A DNA stretch of 47,468 bases, taken from contig ONSX01000004.1 of NCBI GenBank assembly GCA_900320615.1, positions 1-47,468 on the forward strand. Direction: 5' to 3'. Each line of letters begins with the position of its first letter. The first letter of the stretch is position 1. The notes under the pieces are model-generated. The model saw only the letters and a program-made list of their open reading frames with translations, ran no database searches and had not been told where the DNA came from. The position numbers and the translations under genes were made by a program. The DNA is from an uncultured Eubacteriales bacterium (GTDB taxonomy: Bacteria > Bacillota > Clostridia > Lachnospirales > Lachnospiraceae). Shown here piece by piece: positions 17,294 to 26,200 of the stretch.

Positions 17294-17848
17294 CTACTTT
17301 GTCACCTGCTCAAAATAGGATTCAACCGTCTCGGGCGCGGCGGAGCATCCCTCTCCGAACCACCACTTGACAGTTACGATAAAGGTACTGATGTAGAAGT
17401 TGATGTAGAAATTAACCGGTACGGTGAGGCTCTTTGCGGCGAGCTGACGCCGGATCTCGGGTCCCAGGTCGCGGCGGAATCTGTCACGAAAGCGTGTCCA
17501 GAACAGATCGGCGCTTTTACCGCCGAACAGGCTGCTGAACCGCTCCTGATCGGCTTTCAGATGATACAGAATATGTGTCATTTCATTTTTCAGGCAGACG
17601 GTGCTCTTTGAAAAATCGTGATCAGACTCCGCGTGCGGATGCTTGTCGAAGATGTGGTTGAAGAGATCATCGCAGATTGCATCGAGCAGACTGTCTTTCG
17701 TCTCAAAATGCGCGTAGAATGTCGTGCGGCCGATGTCCGCCTCCTCTATGATATCCTGCACTGTGATCTGTTCGTAACGTTTTTTGGCAAGCAGCGTCTC
17801 AAATGCACCGAAGATCGCTCGTCTTGTCCGGAGCTGTCGTCTGTCCAT
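17294..17848 (-). CDS. TetR/AcrR-family transcriptional regulator
   Basis: 184 residues. The N-terminal TetR HTH is clear (ITVQDIIEEADIGRTTFYAHF); the C-terminal ligand domain is short and ends with aromatic helices. GAGAGGA lies just upstream of the ATG. The gene lies downstream of the large membrane-protein gene on the same strand, 127 bp away, and may be co-transcribed. Targets and ligand are unknown. A small AACCTGC/GCAGGGTT hairpin lies in the gap near 17872-17890. Confidence 0.88.
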   Translation of the reverse strand: MDRRQLRTRRAIFGAFETLLAKKRYEQITVQDIIEEADIGRTTFYAHFETKDSLLDAICDDLFNHIFDKHPHAESDHDFSKSTVCLKNEMTHILYHLKADQERFSSLFGGKSADLFWTRFRDRFRRDLGPEIRRQLAAKSLTVPVNFYINFYISTFIVTVKWWFGEGCSAAPETVESYFEQVTK

Positions 17849-17953
17849 GAGTCCTCTCTCCCGGAATCCTTTAACCTGCTTTGCAGGGTTCCATTAAGCT
17901 GTATAAGTTTCACTGGGTATGCGTCGTGCCTCGCGGCTTTCGCCATTCCTTTC

Positions 17954-17971
17954 ATGCCGCCTTCGCGGCAT
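17954..17971. other. Hairpin directly after the large membrane-protein gene
   Basis: ATGCCGC (17954-17960), loop CTTC, GCGGCAT (17965-17971), five bases past the stop on the minus strand. There is no minus-strand T tract; it may be a partial terminator or a stabilising 3' hairpin. Confidence 0.4.
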
Positions 17972-17975
17972 TTCT

Positions 17976-20609
17976 TCATCTTGTAACGACCTTGTAAATA
18001 TAGATGTTCTGTTTCCCGTCGAGCGGTGTCGTGCTGATGAGCCGGTAGGTCACCGCGTCATCCGACAGACTGCTGAGATCACGCGCCGTAAGAACATAGC
18101 GGATCTTCAGCTTCTTCACGTCCTTGTTGCTCAGCGAGACGGAGAAGTAGTCGTCATTCAGGAGCTTGAACTGGTTGTCCGTGTCGACGTCCTCCGCGCC
18201 AGTCAGCGTAATCTTGATCTGTGCGTAGCGGTTGTAGATGTCTGACTCGTCACCGCCAGTGTCGATCGATTCCCAGCGACCAAGGTTCGGGTACGTGTTC
18301 GTCGAGTTGATTGTCGGAGCGCCCATCATGATCGGGTAATTGCCCCACGGGAAGTCGAGGGTGTCGACGGCCCAGAGCGCGTCCTGATCGTTGGCTGCGA
18401 CAGAGCTGATTTCATTTGCGAGATCCGTGTGCTGCAGACCGCCCGTGCCGATCTGAACCGGGTTGATGAAGAGTCCGCCGGCCAGGGCAATGGCGCTCAT
18501 GTAGACGGCGAATGCAGTCCGGAACCGGGAAATGAACAGCATGAGGAACGCCGCGAGGACGGCGATGGCCGCAAGGCCCCACATTTCCTGGTCCGTGCAG
18601 AGCCGTTGGCAGACATAATGCACGCAGTACCAGGCAGCCGCGCAGAGCATGACTGAACTTCCGACCCAGACGGCCGCAAGGTGCGGAATCCGGAAATTTC
18701 TTACAGCCGGGCTGGTTGAATCTTGCAGATCGATCACATCGCTGAGTGCCCGGAAGAGCATGACCATATTGATCAGGTCGACGCCGAGGAATGCGCGGTA
18801 GGACTGGCAGAGATAGAGCAGACTGATCTTTGCCAGAATTTTCGGAAAGCCGGCGCAGACGTAGACCGAGAGAAATGCCCCGAATACGAGCAGGATGAGG
18901 AGAAGGCTGTCTTTCTTCAGGTGGCAGCGGATCTGGCGGAACAATGCGAGCGCTGTGAGCACAAGGCACATGGGAAAAAATGTAATCAGCGTCGCTGTCT
19001 CAACGACATTGATGCTGGACTTCTTCAGATAAGCCGCGCTCAGGTACGGGAGCTTCAGTCCGACGGCATAGTTGAGAAAACGGCCCATGCTGCCGCCGCC
19101 TGTCTCCAGACGGTCTCCCGGATAGACGGTGTTCATGACTGCTGAGATTGTCGATCCGGACCGCATGAAGAGGAAGCCCATACATCCGGCGAGGACTGCG
19201 AGGGATACGATGAGACCGGCGATGTCGCCGCCCCGCAGCATGTGCTTCCTGTGATTTTTCATGAGAACCCAGATCAGGAGGGCCAGAAAGCAGTATGCGA
19301 GCGGGACTATCCACGCGGGATAGAGCGTCATGATGTAACCGCCTCCGCAGACGATGGCAGTCAGAAGGCACAGGAGCTTGACAAGAACATGTCTTGTGTT
19401 GAGAAATTTGTCCGCGACAAGAATAAAGAGGAAGCCGAAAATCAGCATTTCCACGAGGCCGTTGATCGCAAACCACCACTGCACGATCGGGGAGAAGAGG
19501 AGCAGCATCGCTCCCGCTGCAGACAGGCGGCGCTTGTCATTTGTTATGAGGCGGAAGAATTCGAAGCTGACGAGCCAGAGGCAGACCGCTCTTGCGCACC
19601 AGAAAAATGAAAGCCCCCGCTCAGATCCAAGGAACAGATATCCGATGAGAAATGGCCGGAATATGATGAGCGGCGTCTTTACCGGCAGCGCATAGACCAT
19701 GAAGACATCTGTCGAGGCACCGCGGATGATGTTGCTGAACCAACTGTAGGGCGTTGCGGAATATTGCTGTGAGAGAATCATCGGCGTCATGACGCCCCAC
19801 TCGTCGCTTCTCTGCGGCTGCGCCTGGCCGAAGGCAAGATTCGCGGAGTGATCCGGCACAATGGAGGACCACTCGTAGATCGATGAGCCGTTGATATTAA
19901 GAGCCACGCCGAGCGCGACGAGCCCCGCGCCGATCAGGAAGCGCCAGCGGAACAGGAAGCAGTAGAGTGTGCGCACCGGCACCGCAAAATGAAGGCCGAT
20001 AAAGAAGAACAGAAGCGCAAGCAGAATAAAGCGGGCGAGGAAGACGCTGAGGAAGCCGTCCGCGGCGAAGGAGGACTGCGCCGAAATATCCCTGATCTGG
20101 AATGTTGAGCCGGCCTCCTCTCCGAACTGAATGCGGAGAGATGTCACATTTTCTCCGGTGCGGATAACAAACTCGTTGTCCCCCCTGTGTGCAGTGAATG
20201 CACTGACTTTGCCTTTGGCGAGGTTCTCTTCATCTGTTGCAAATGTCACAGTGATAGTCTTATCTTCGACGCTCTCCGAGCGGACATTGAGACGCAGGTA
20301 CGGTGAACTGATGCTGAGCTTCCTGAATGTGAGATAGGGGCTGTCGCTCTTTGTGCGGTACGTTCGGCTGTCTTCTCTTGAAAGACCGGCGAACTTCGCA
20401 TTTTTCAGCTGAAGCTGGCTGTCGGCGCTGAAATAATTGTAGAAGACACCCGCAGATGCCATGCAGATGCAGAGCGAGATTCCCATCGCAATGACAAGCG
20501 CAAGAAGAACGCGGAGGAGCGAACTGCTCTCTCCGCGGCCGGCGCGGTTTTTATTCGTCTGTGCTGCAGGGCGACGTCTCGTCTGCGGCACTGTTGTTTT
20601 TTCTGACAT
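17976..20609 (-). CDS. Large polytopic membrane protein, GT-C/DUF7657-like, probable envelope glycosyltransferase
   Basis: 877 residues. A basic cytoplasmic N-terminus, one helix near 35-55, an extracytoplasmic beta-rich region (about 60-185), then at least ten hydrophobic helices to about residue 730, and a soluble C-terminal domain outside the membrane. The layout recalls GT-C-fold glycosyltransferases and the large DUF7657/YfhO-like membrane proteins of Gram-positives, which take sugars from polyprenyl-phosphate donors; no sequence motif proves it. The divergent gene encodes a DPM1/GtrB-like GT2 that could make such a donor. AAGGGG sits before the ATG. Substrate unknown. Confidence 0.7.
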   Translation of the reverse strand: MSEKTTVPQTRRRPAAQTNKNRAGRGESSSLLRVLLALVIAMGISLCICMASAGVFYNYFSADSQLQLKNAKFAGLSREDSRTYRTKSDSPYLTFRKLSISSPYLRLNVRSESVEDKTITVTFATDEENLAKGKVSAFTAHRGDNEFVIRTGENVTSLRIQFGEEAGSTFQIRDISAQSSFAADGFLSVFLARFILLALLFFFIGLHFAVPVRTLYCFLFRWRFLIGAGLVALGVALNINGSSIYEWSSIVPDHSANLAFGQAQPQRSDEWGVMTPMILSQQYSATPYSWFSNIIRGASTDVFMVYALPVKTPLIIFRPFLIGYLFLGSERGLSFFWCARAVCLWLVSFEFFRLITNDKRRLSAAGAMLLLFSPIVQWWFAINGLVEMLIFGFLFILVADKFLNTRHVLVKLLCLLTAIVCGGGYIMTLYPAWIVPLAYCFLALLIWVLMKNHRKHMLRGGDIAGLIVSLAVLAGCMGFLFMRSGSTISAVMNTVYPGDRLETGGGSMGRFLNYAVGLKLPYLSAAYLKKSSINVVETATLITFFPMCLVLTALALFRQIRCHLKKDSLLLILLVFGAFLSVYVCAGFPKILAKISLLYLCQSYRAFLGVDLINMVMLFRALSDVIDLQDSTSPAVRNFRIPHLAAVWVGSSVMLCAAAWYCVHYVCQRLCTDQEMWGLAAIAVLAAFLMLFISRFRTAFAVYMSAIALAGGLFINPVQIGTGGLQHTDLANEISSVAANDQDALWAVDTLDFPWGNYPIMMGAPTINSTNTYPNLGRWESIDTGGDESDIYNRYAQIKITLTGAEDVDTDNQFKLLNDDYFSVSLSNKDVKKLKIRYVLTARDLSSLSDDAVTYRLISTTPLDGKQNIYIYKVVTR

Positions 20610-20820
20610 ACATTCCCCTTATGAAAATTTTAATCCTGTCCTGTGAGTCGCTTCCTCTGACGGCACGGACCATTGCTGCACATGCGGAACAGACAGATGG
20701 CGGCTGCACGAGCGGAATTGCGGTACGCGGGCCACTGCAAACACCCTGAACGGCCGCTGCCCTTCGCAGCAACGCCGCGGCGCGAAACGCACGTACCATA
20801 TGGAGCAGCTGCGTCCCGGT
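20610..20820. other. Divergent intergenic gap, nothing firmly recognised
   Basis: GC-rich and without a clear gene. A TAAAAT near 20630 on the minus strand could be the -10 of the large membrane-protein gene, but no good -35 accompanies it. A short plus-strand frame from 20622 is considered chance. Confidence 0.4.
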
Positions 20821-20849
20821 TTGACTTTCACAGGGGGCTTGTATATAAT
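20821..20849 (+). promoter_or_regulatory. Promoter of the GT2 gene
   Basis: TTGACT (20821-20826), a 17-bp spacer and a perfect TATAAT (20844-20849). The expected leader is about 130 nt long. Confidence 0.82.
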
Positions 20850-20886
20850 ATCTGTACTAAGCCTGTGCATACATATTATAATTATA

Positions 20887-20918
20887 GGGCTTGCGGGACA
20901 TACCCGCAAGCCCGTTTC
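20887..20918 (+). terminator. Leader hairpin, possible attenuator, ahead of the GT2 gene
   Basis: GGGCTTGCGGG (20887-20897) and CCCGCAAGCCC (20903-20913) form a perfect 11-bp stem around ACATA, followed by GTTTCTGTG. It lies between promoter and start codon, about 30 nt into the transcript, so it could terminate early or stabilise the leader. Confidence 0.55.
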
Positions 20919-20986
20919 TGTGCCAAGGGATGCGTGTGAAACGTAACCCTGCAGATTCCATCCGACTTATGGGGGATAAATGATTC

Positions 20987-21991
20987 ATGGATAAAATTGC
21001 GGTTTTAATCCCGTGCTATAACGAAGCGGTGACGATCGAGAAGGTCGTGAAGGACTGGCAGTCTTCACTTCCGGAGGCGGTTATCTATGTATACGATAAT
21101 AATTCGACGGATCGGACCGACGAGATTGCCCGGGCAGCGGGAGCTGTCGTCCGCTATGAGCGGCGGCAGGGCAAGGGAAATGTCATCCGCCGTATGTTCC
21201 GGGAGATCGACGCCGAGTGCTACGTCATGGTGGACGGAGATGACACCTATCCGGCGGAAGCAGGTCCCGAGCTGGTTCGCGGTGTCTTCGAGGAAGGCGC
21301 GGACATGGTTGTCGGAGACCGTCTCTCCTCGACTTATTTCACGGAAAACAAAAGGCCTTTTCACAATTTTGGCAATTCCTTTACGAGATTTGTCATTAAC
21401 CGGATGTTTGATTCGGACGTCAAGGACATCATGACCGGACTTCGAGCGTTCAGCTATGAATTCGTAAAGACATTTCCGGTTCTATCGAAAGGTTTTGAGA
21501 TCGAGACGGAGATGACAATCCATGCGCTCGATCGGAACATGGCGATTAAAAATGTTGTGATTGAATACAGGGACAGGCCGGAAGGCAGCAGTTCCAAATT
21601 GAATACGGTCTCCGACGGTCTGCGCGTCGTTAAGACGATGTTTGCGCTCTACAAGAATTATAAGCCGGCCCAGTTCTTCGGCCTGATTGGTCTTATCCTG
21701 GCTGTCGTCGGCGTCTGCATGTTCATCCCCGTCCTGCATGATTTTGTCGTGACAGGCCTTGTCGCCAGATTCCCGACGCTTATCGTGAGCGGCTTCATGA
21801 TCCTGGCTGCGATCATTTCATTTTTTACAGGGCTTATGCTGCAGACGATGATCCAGAAGGACCGCATGGCATTCGAGTTCCGGCTCCAGGTGGCGAGGGA
21901 TATGCACCTTCTTAAGAGGAGGAGAGCACGGGCCAGACAGCGCCGTCGGGAAGAAGAAGCTGCGCGGGATGAAAAAACGCATAGAGCATAA
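20987..21991 (+). CDS. Family 2 glycosyltransferase, polyprenyl-phosphate type (DPM1/GtrB-like)
   Basis: 334 residues. The GT-A domain begins at VLIPCYNEA and has the metal/nucleotide motif MVDGDDTYPAE and MTGLRAFSYEF, all typical of dolichol-phosphate-mannose synthase-like enzymes. Two hydrophobic helices near residues 225-250 and 262-287 anchor it to the membrane, and an Arg-rich cytoplasmic tail follows. It should move a sugar from a nucleotide donor to polyprenyl phosphate on the inner leaflet. The divergent large GT-C-like protein is a plausible user of that donor. The gene ends six bases before the convergent YheO-like gene. Confidence 0.88.
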   Translation: MDKIAVLIPCYNEAVTIEKVVKDWQSSLPEAVIYVYDNNSTDRTDEIARAAGAVVRYERRQGKGNVIRRMFREIDAECYVMVDGDDTYPAEAGPELVRGVFEEGADMVVGDRLSSTYFTENKRPFHNFGNSFTRFVINRMFDSDVKDIMTGLRAFSYEFVKTFPVLSKGFEIETEMTIHALDRNMAIKNVVIEYRDRPEGSSSKLNTVSDGLRVVKTMFALYKNYKPAQFFGLIGLILAVVGVCMFIPVLHDFVVTGLVARFPTLIVSGFMILAAIISFFTGLMLQTMIQKDRMAFEFRLQVARDMHLLKRRRARARQRRREEEAARDEKTHRA

Positions 21992-21996
21992 AGGCG

Positions 21997-22629
21997 CTAT
22001 TTCTGGCTGCGCATTTTTACAGCATCGATATAGCTGTACAGGGTGTACTTCGATATTTTGAAGGTCTCGCAGACCTTCAGGCCTGACTTCGTGATCAGGA
22101 AGGCGCCGCTGTCATTCAGATAGCGGATTGCCCGGATTTTGTCGTCCTTGTTCATGAGGGGAACCGGCTTTCCGACGAGCTGGATGCTCTGGTCAATCAG
22201 ATCATCCAGGAGGGCAGTGACAGTGATTGTATCAGTTTTGCCAAACCCGTCCATCCCCTCCTTCAGTGCGTGGTTTACCGCAACCATGAGAGAAATATCA
22301 AAATTGATTGCGAGCATGCCGATGATTTCTCCATTCTCATCTCTCAGATACACATTGCTCGACTTTAACATCTTGCCATTTCTGCCTCTTGTCAGAAATG
22401 ACAGTCTGTCCCTTGCACGTCCGCTATTTGTCTTCAGCGTCTCGAGCACAATGCGCGATGGTCCGTCGCCGAGCTGTCTTCCGGATACATGTCCATTTTC
22501 GATAGCGATGATCGAGTGCTCGGCAGGGCAAGACTTCAGATCGTAAACAACAACTTCGCAGTCCTTTCCGAACTGCGCGGCAATCGCCTTTGAAAGACGA
22601 ACCGCGAAATCGAGATTATCAGCATGCAT
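21997..22629 (-). CDS. YheO-like PAS and HTH transcriptional regulator
   Basis: 210 residues. The N-terminal two thirds resemble the YheO-like PAS domain (CEVVVYDLKSCPAEHSII; NGKMLKSSNVYLRDENGEIIGMLAIN split by short loops). The C-terminal third (ALLDDLIDQSI, then GLKVCETFKISKYTLYSYID) is the HTH_22/DauR-type DNA-binding domain. The start at 22629 has GGAAGG eleven bases upstream. It is divergent from the pilus operon across a 600-bp AT-rich gap and may regulate it, as stand-alone regulators do beside streptococcal pilus genes; that link is inference. Confidence 0.85.
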   Translation of the reverse strand: MHADNLDFAVRLSKAIAAQFGKDCEVVVYDLKSCPAEHSIIAIENGHVSGRQLGDGPSRIVLETLKTNSGRARDRLSFLTRGRNGKMLKSSNVYLRDENGEIIGMLAINFDISLMVAVNHALKEGMDGFGKTDTITVTALLDDLIDQSIQLVGKPVPLMNKDDKIRAIRYLNDSGAFLITKSGLKVCETFKISKYTLYSYIDAVKMRSQK

Positions 22630-22668
22630 GCAGCAGAACACCTTCCTGTCAGAATTTGAGTGATTGAA

Positions 22669-22708
22669 CCGTCAGATTTCATTATATCAAATGACGGACC
22701 TTAATCAA
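22669..22708 (-). promoter_or_regulatory. Promoter and candidate operator of the YheO-like regulator
   Basis: Minus-strand TTGATT (22703-22708), 16-bp spacer, TATAAT (22681-22686). The inverted repeat CCGTCA (22669-22674) / TGACGG (22692-22697) brackets the -10 box, an arrangement expected of an autoregulatory operator. Confidence 0.6.
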
Positions 22709-22729
22709 CATCTTGTAATCTGACTCCGG

Positions 22730-23236
22730 CAGGCTGACTGCTTCCGCAGGCCATTTCGCAGGTTCTGATTGTCAAGTGCAGCTTGTGACCGCACATCATT
22801 TTCAGACTTTGGATAATAGTAATTGTCGGGAAAATACATAACTGCAATACATATCATGATATATGCGTAATTATAAATACGCAAAACAACATATAATCCA
22901 TAAATCACAAAAAAATATCGCTTGACTTACACCCTAAAATATGCCATGTTTATGATAATTTGATGGGAATTTTATGTCCAATTGCCAGGCAATTTTTGAT
23001 GCATAATGAGCAACCTTATGTCCAACTGCCAGGCAATTTTTACTGGATATTGAGAACAATGCAATTCTGTATTTTTATGGCAGAGAATAGCAGAATTGCT
23101 GAACTGGTATATTTATACGGCCGGTCACCGGGCAGCCAAATGGATGCATAATCTGGATGTCATTTTCAGACGGATGGCCGATCGTTTGACAACATGGTTA
23201 CTACTTTGTTACAGCACGTTGTGTCAAGGGGATGGA
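22730..23236 (+). promoter_or_regulatory. AT-rich leader region of the pilus operon with tandem 26-nt repeats
   Basis: Base composition is visibly more AT-rich than both flanks. A plausible promoter is TTACAC (22927-22932), 18 bp, TATGAT (22951-22956); a TTGACA at 23186-23191 has no good -10. Two copies of a 26-nt unit (22972-22997 and 23016-23041, one difference) each contain AATTGC-CAG-GCAATT-type symmetry followed by T5. They would lie in the 5' leader if the first promoter is used. No gene is seen in this stretch. Confidence 0.5.
22972..23041 (+). repeat. Tandem direct repeat, two 26-nt copies 44 bp apart
   Basis: Copies at 22972-22997 and 23016-23041 begin TTATGTCCAA and end GCCAGGCAATTTTT; 25 of 26 bases agree. 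The spacer is 18 nt. Each includes a small palindrome around CCAGG. Function unknown; a regulator-binding pair or tandem leader hairpins are both possible. Confidence 0.85.
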
Positions 23237-26200
23237 ATGAAATCTGTTTTGCAAAAAGCTTTGGTGTTTGTCTGCATATTGGCTCTCGTTCTGGGAACCA
23301 TAGTTACTCCTGTACAAATTTACGCGGAGGGATCTGCGTCTGCTTCCGGGCAGACAGTGTCCAATACAGATAGCACGGAGATGGCATCTCCGTCCGTTGC
23401 TTCGTCCGGAAACGGGAAGGAGAGTCTAGGCGCGTCTTCAGATACGAACAGCCAGACCTCTTCCCCATCGGTGCCCGCGGCTTCGTCACCTCAGACAAAT
23501 GCACAGACATCTTCTGCCATTGGCGGAAGATGTGTTCCTTCTGCAAATGCCACGGTGGCTGCTGCGGCTGTGACCGGAAGTGGCATTGATCTTGCGGGAA
23601 GCTATCAGACTGCCGACGGCACCATAAAAAATTTTATCACAGATTACCAGCTTTCTTATCAGAATGGAAACGACTGGGTGACGATCGATCAGTCGGATAC
23701 GACAACCACAGTTTCCATGTACACAAGACTTCAGCTCAGGGTGTACTTCGGCGGCGTGTCTGCCCAGACGCTTCTTGATAATGGCGGCGTCATGTATCTG
23801 GACGTCCCGTCCCTTCTCGAAAATCCGACGGTCACGAGTGGTATCGTGACAGATTCGACCGGCGCGCAGGCTGGCACCATTGCCGTGTCGGGACAGCGGA
23901 TCACGCTTCAGATTGATTCATCCTACCTTCAGAATAAATTAGAGACCGAGGGCATGAATTACACGCTGGAGAACGGAAGCCTTATGTTTACGGCTGCGCC
24001 GGATCCGGCGCAGGTGCGTGAAAACTACACACAGACGATCAAAGTCGGACCGCTCGATGTGACGATCCGTTTTGATCCGGATTCTGATGCACAGTCAGGC
24101 TCACTCACGCTGGGAAAATCCTCACCGGTCTATTCGACGGACAGTGCGGGAAATGCCTACCTTTCGTATACGCTTACGGTTTCAGCGGGAGATGCGCCGA
24201 TGCCGTCCGTCACGGTTGTTGATCATTTTACAGCGAATGCAGTTGATGTCGACTCGTATGTCGGCGTATCTTCGGATGCGCGCGCGCTGAATCCCGAAGC
24301 ATCAACCGTCAGTCCGTATGAGACGATCGACAAGGGCTCTTCCACAAGTTACGGCAATGTAAAACTCTCCGTCGCAAAGACAGATTCCGATCCGGGTACA
24401 ATGCTCTGGACGATCGGAGATATGGCGGCCGGTGAAGTCAGAACCCTTCATTATATGGTGAAGTTAAACAGTGACTATGTCGGCACGGCTTCCGCATCAA
24501 GTGGCGTCATTACGAACACGGCGACGCCATATGCGAAGACCTACGCGCACAATGCGGCGACATCATCCTTTACACCGAATACAGGCGCAACAGTCATCAA
24601 GAAAGCCGGATCTGTCATAGAAAATGCAGATAGTACGGTCACGATCCCGTACACGATCGTTGTGACCGCTGACAAGCGTAATACATGGACGCTGAAGAAT
24701 CTCAAGGTTTCGGATTATCTCGGGACCGAGAACACGACAATTGAGCGTACAACACTCTGGGATGCGATCACAGCCACCGATTCCATGAAGAACCTCGGCT
24801 TCGGTGACTTCAAGATGTCCGATGGAACGAAAACCATCAGCGTGTCGGAAGGAACAGGCGCCAGCACGGCTCCTTATTATGTAATCAAGGGAAAGAATGA
24901 AAGTCCGGGCTTTAACTTCTACCTCGGGGATCTCGCACCGGGTGAAACGCGAACCATCACGGTGAATCTCACGATGAAGCCGGTGTTCTCTTCTTCAGCG
25001 ATCATGCTCGGGAACCGCGCGTCTGTTTACACAAACGACAAGTCAGTCTTCGGGAACAAGGGACTCGCGGAGTCATCCACGAAAACAAGTTTTGACATGC
25101 AGCACTGGGATCGAAAGATAGTCGGAGCTGCGACAACGGAGGATGTGGAACAGTCCGTATCCGGTGATGTTTACTCCTACAGCGGTTCATCCTGGAGTCT
25201 GGCATCGTCCTCTGCTGCCATGACGATTCCGTCCGGAAGTTATGAATACCAGATCGTCGTCAATGAGCAGGGAAAATGGAATATTTCGTCAGCAAGCTTT
25301 AAGGACGCTCTTTCCTACAACGGAACATACCTCAAGTATGCGGGATATCTGAAGCTCGAATATTTCAAGAACGGCGTCGACTCCTCTGTTTCCTCAGGAA
25401 CGGATGCTTCTGTCATCGGTACGTTGAAAAAGAAGACAGCAGACAAGACGGTCTGGCTTGATATTAACGGTCTTGCATCCTTTAATTTCTCGCCGAAGAT
25501 GCTGGGAAGTGAATTCGGAAAAGGCGCGTATCTTCTCACTTACTATGCGGCACCGGTCTCCGGAAGCTTCAGCAAGGTCGTTGTGGGGAACAGCTTCACG
25601 CTGAGCGGGAATATCATCGGAACGGGCGGCACGATCTATGTCCTGCCTGCGATGACCGTCAAAGCAGATGTTTCGGTCACCGGAGCAGAGGACTATACGG
25701 CCCACAAGTATGGCTGGTACTACGATTCCTCTGATACGGGGGATGGCTTTACAAATGGAAAACTTTACTGGGTCATCACGGTGAACGGCACAAAAGTTTC
25801 GAAAGGGGTGCAGTTGCGTGATGTTCCGGGAAAAGTGGCAAATCGAACGAAGAACACATCGATTGCCGGCGTTTATTTCGGAAATTCGAGGACAGACTGG
25901 AGTTCATTTACAGATTCGTATGTGAACTATGCGGCCATGGAGTCGGACTCCGCTTTCACGGCCGTTGATGCAGCGAACTACTCCTGGAGCTCGGAGAGTA
26001 ACGGACCCGGCACGCTGACATTTAGTCAGGATATCCGGATTCCGGACGGAAAGACGATGTACGTCGTTCTGATGACAGAACCTTCGGCGAAACCGAACAG
26101 TGACGCGCGCACACAGACTGTGTTCAATAATTCGCTGCAGGAACGGAGTAATTCCTCCATGACGTATAATACCGTCAATACAGCGACGATCTACTCGCTG

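Noticed and set aside
17372-17611. Plus-strand frames inside the TetR gene and many long antisense frames elsewhere
   Set aside because: They are shadows of GC-biased real genes, without ribosome sites or family features.
20622-20749. Short plus-strand frame starting M-K-I-L-I-L-S-C
   Set aside because: No ribosome site, 41 codons, sits in the upstream gap of a minus-strand gene and shows no convincing family.
22972-23041. Two 26-nt repeats with an 18-nt spacer as a CRISPR remnant
   Set aside because: Only two units, a spacer that is too short, no cas genes, and the unit has T-rich operator or hairpin character.
23000-23230. TTGACA at 23186 as the main pilus promoter
   Set aside because: The hexamer at the proper distance is TTACAG, a poor -10, and the leader would be only about 16 nt.
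23096-23236. Longer N-terminus for the giant adhesin
   Set aside because: It would put 47 residues before a typical signal peptide and lacks a ribosome site, while 23237 has AAGGGG.
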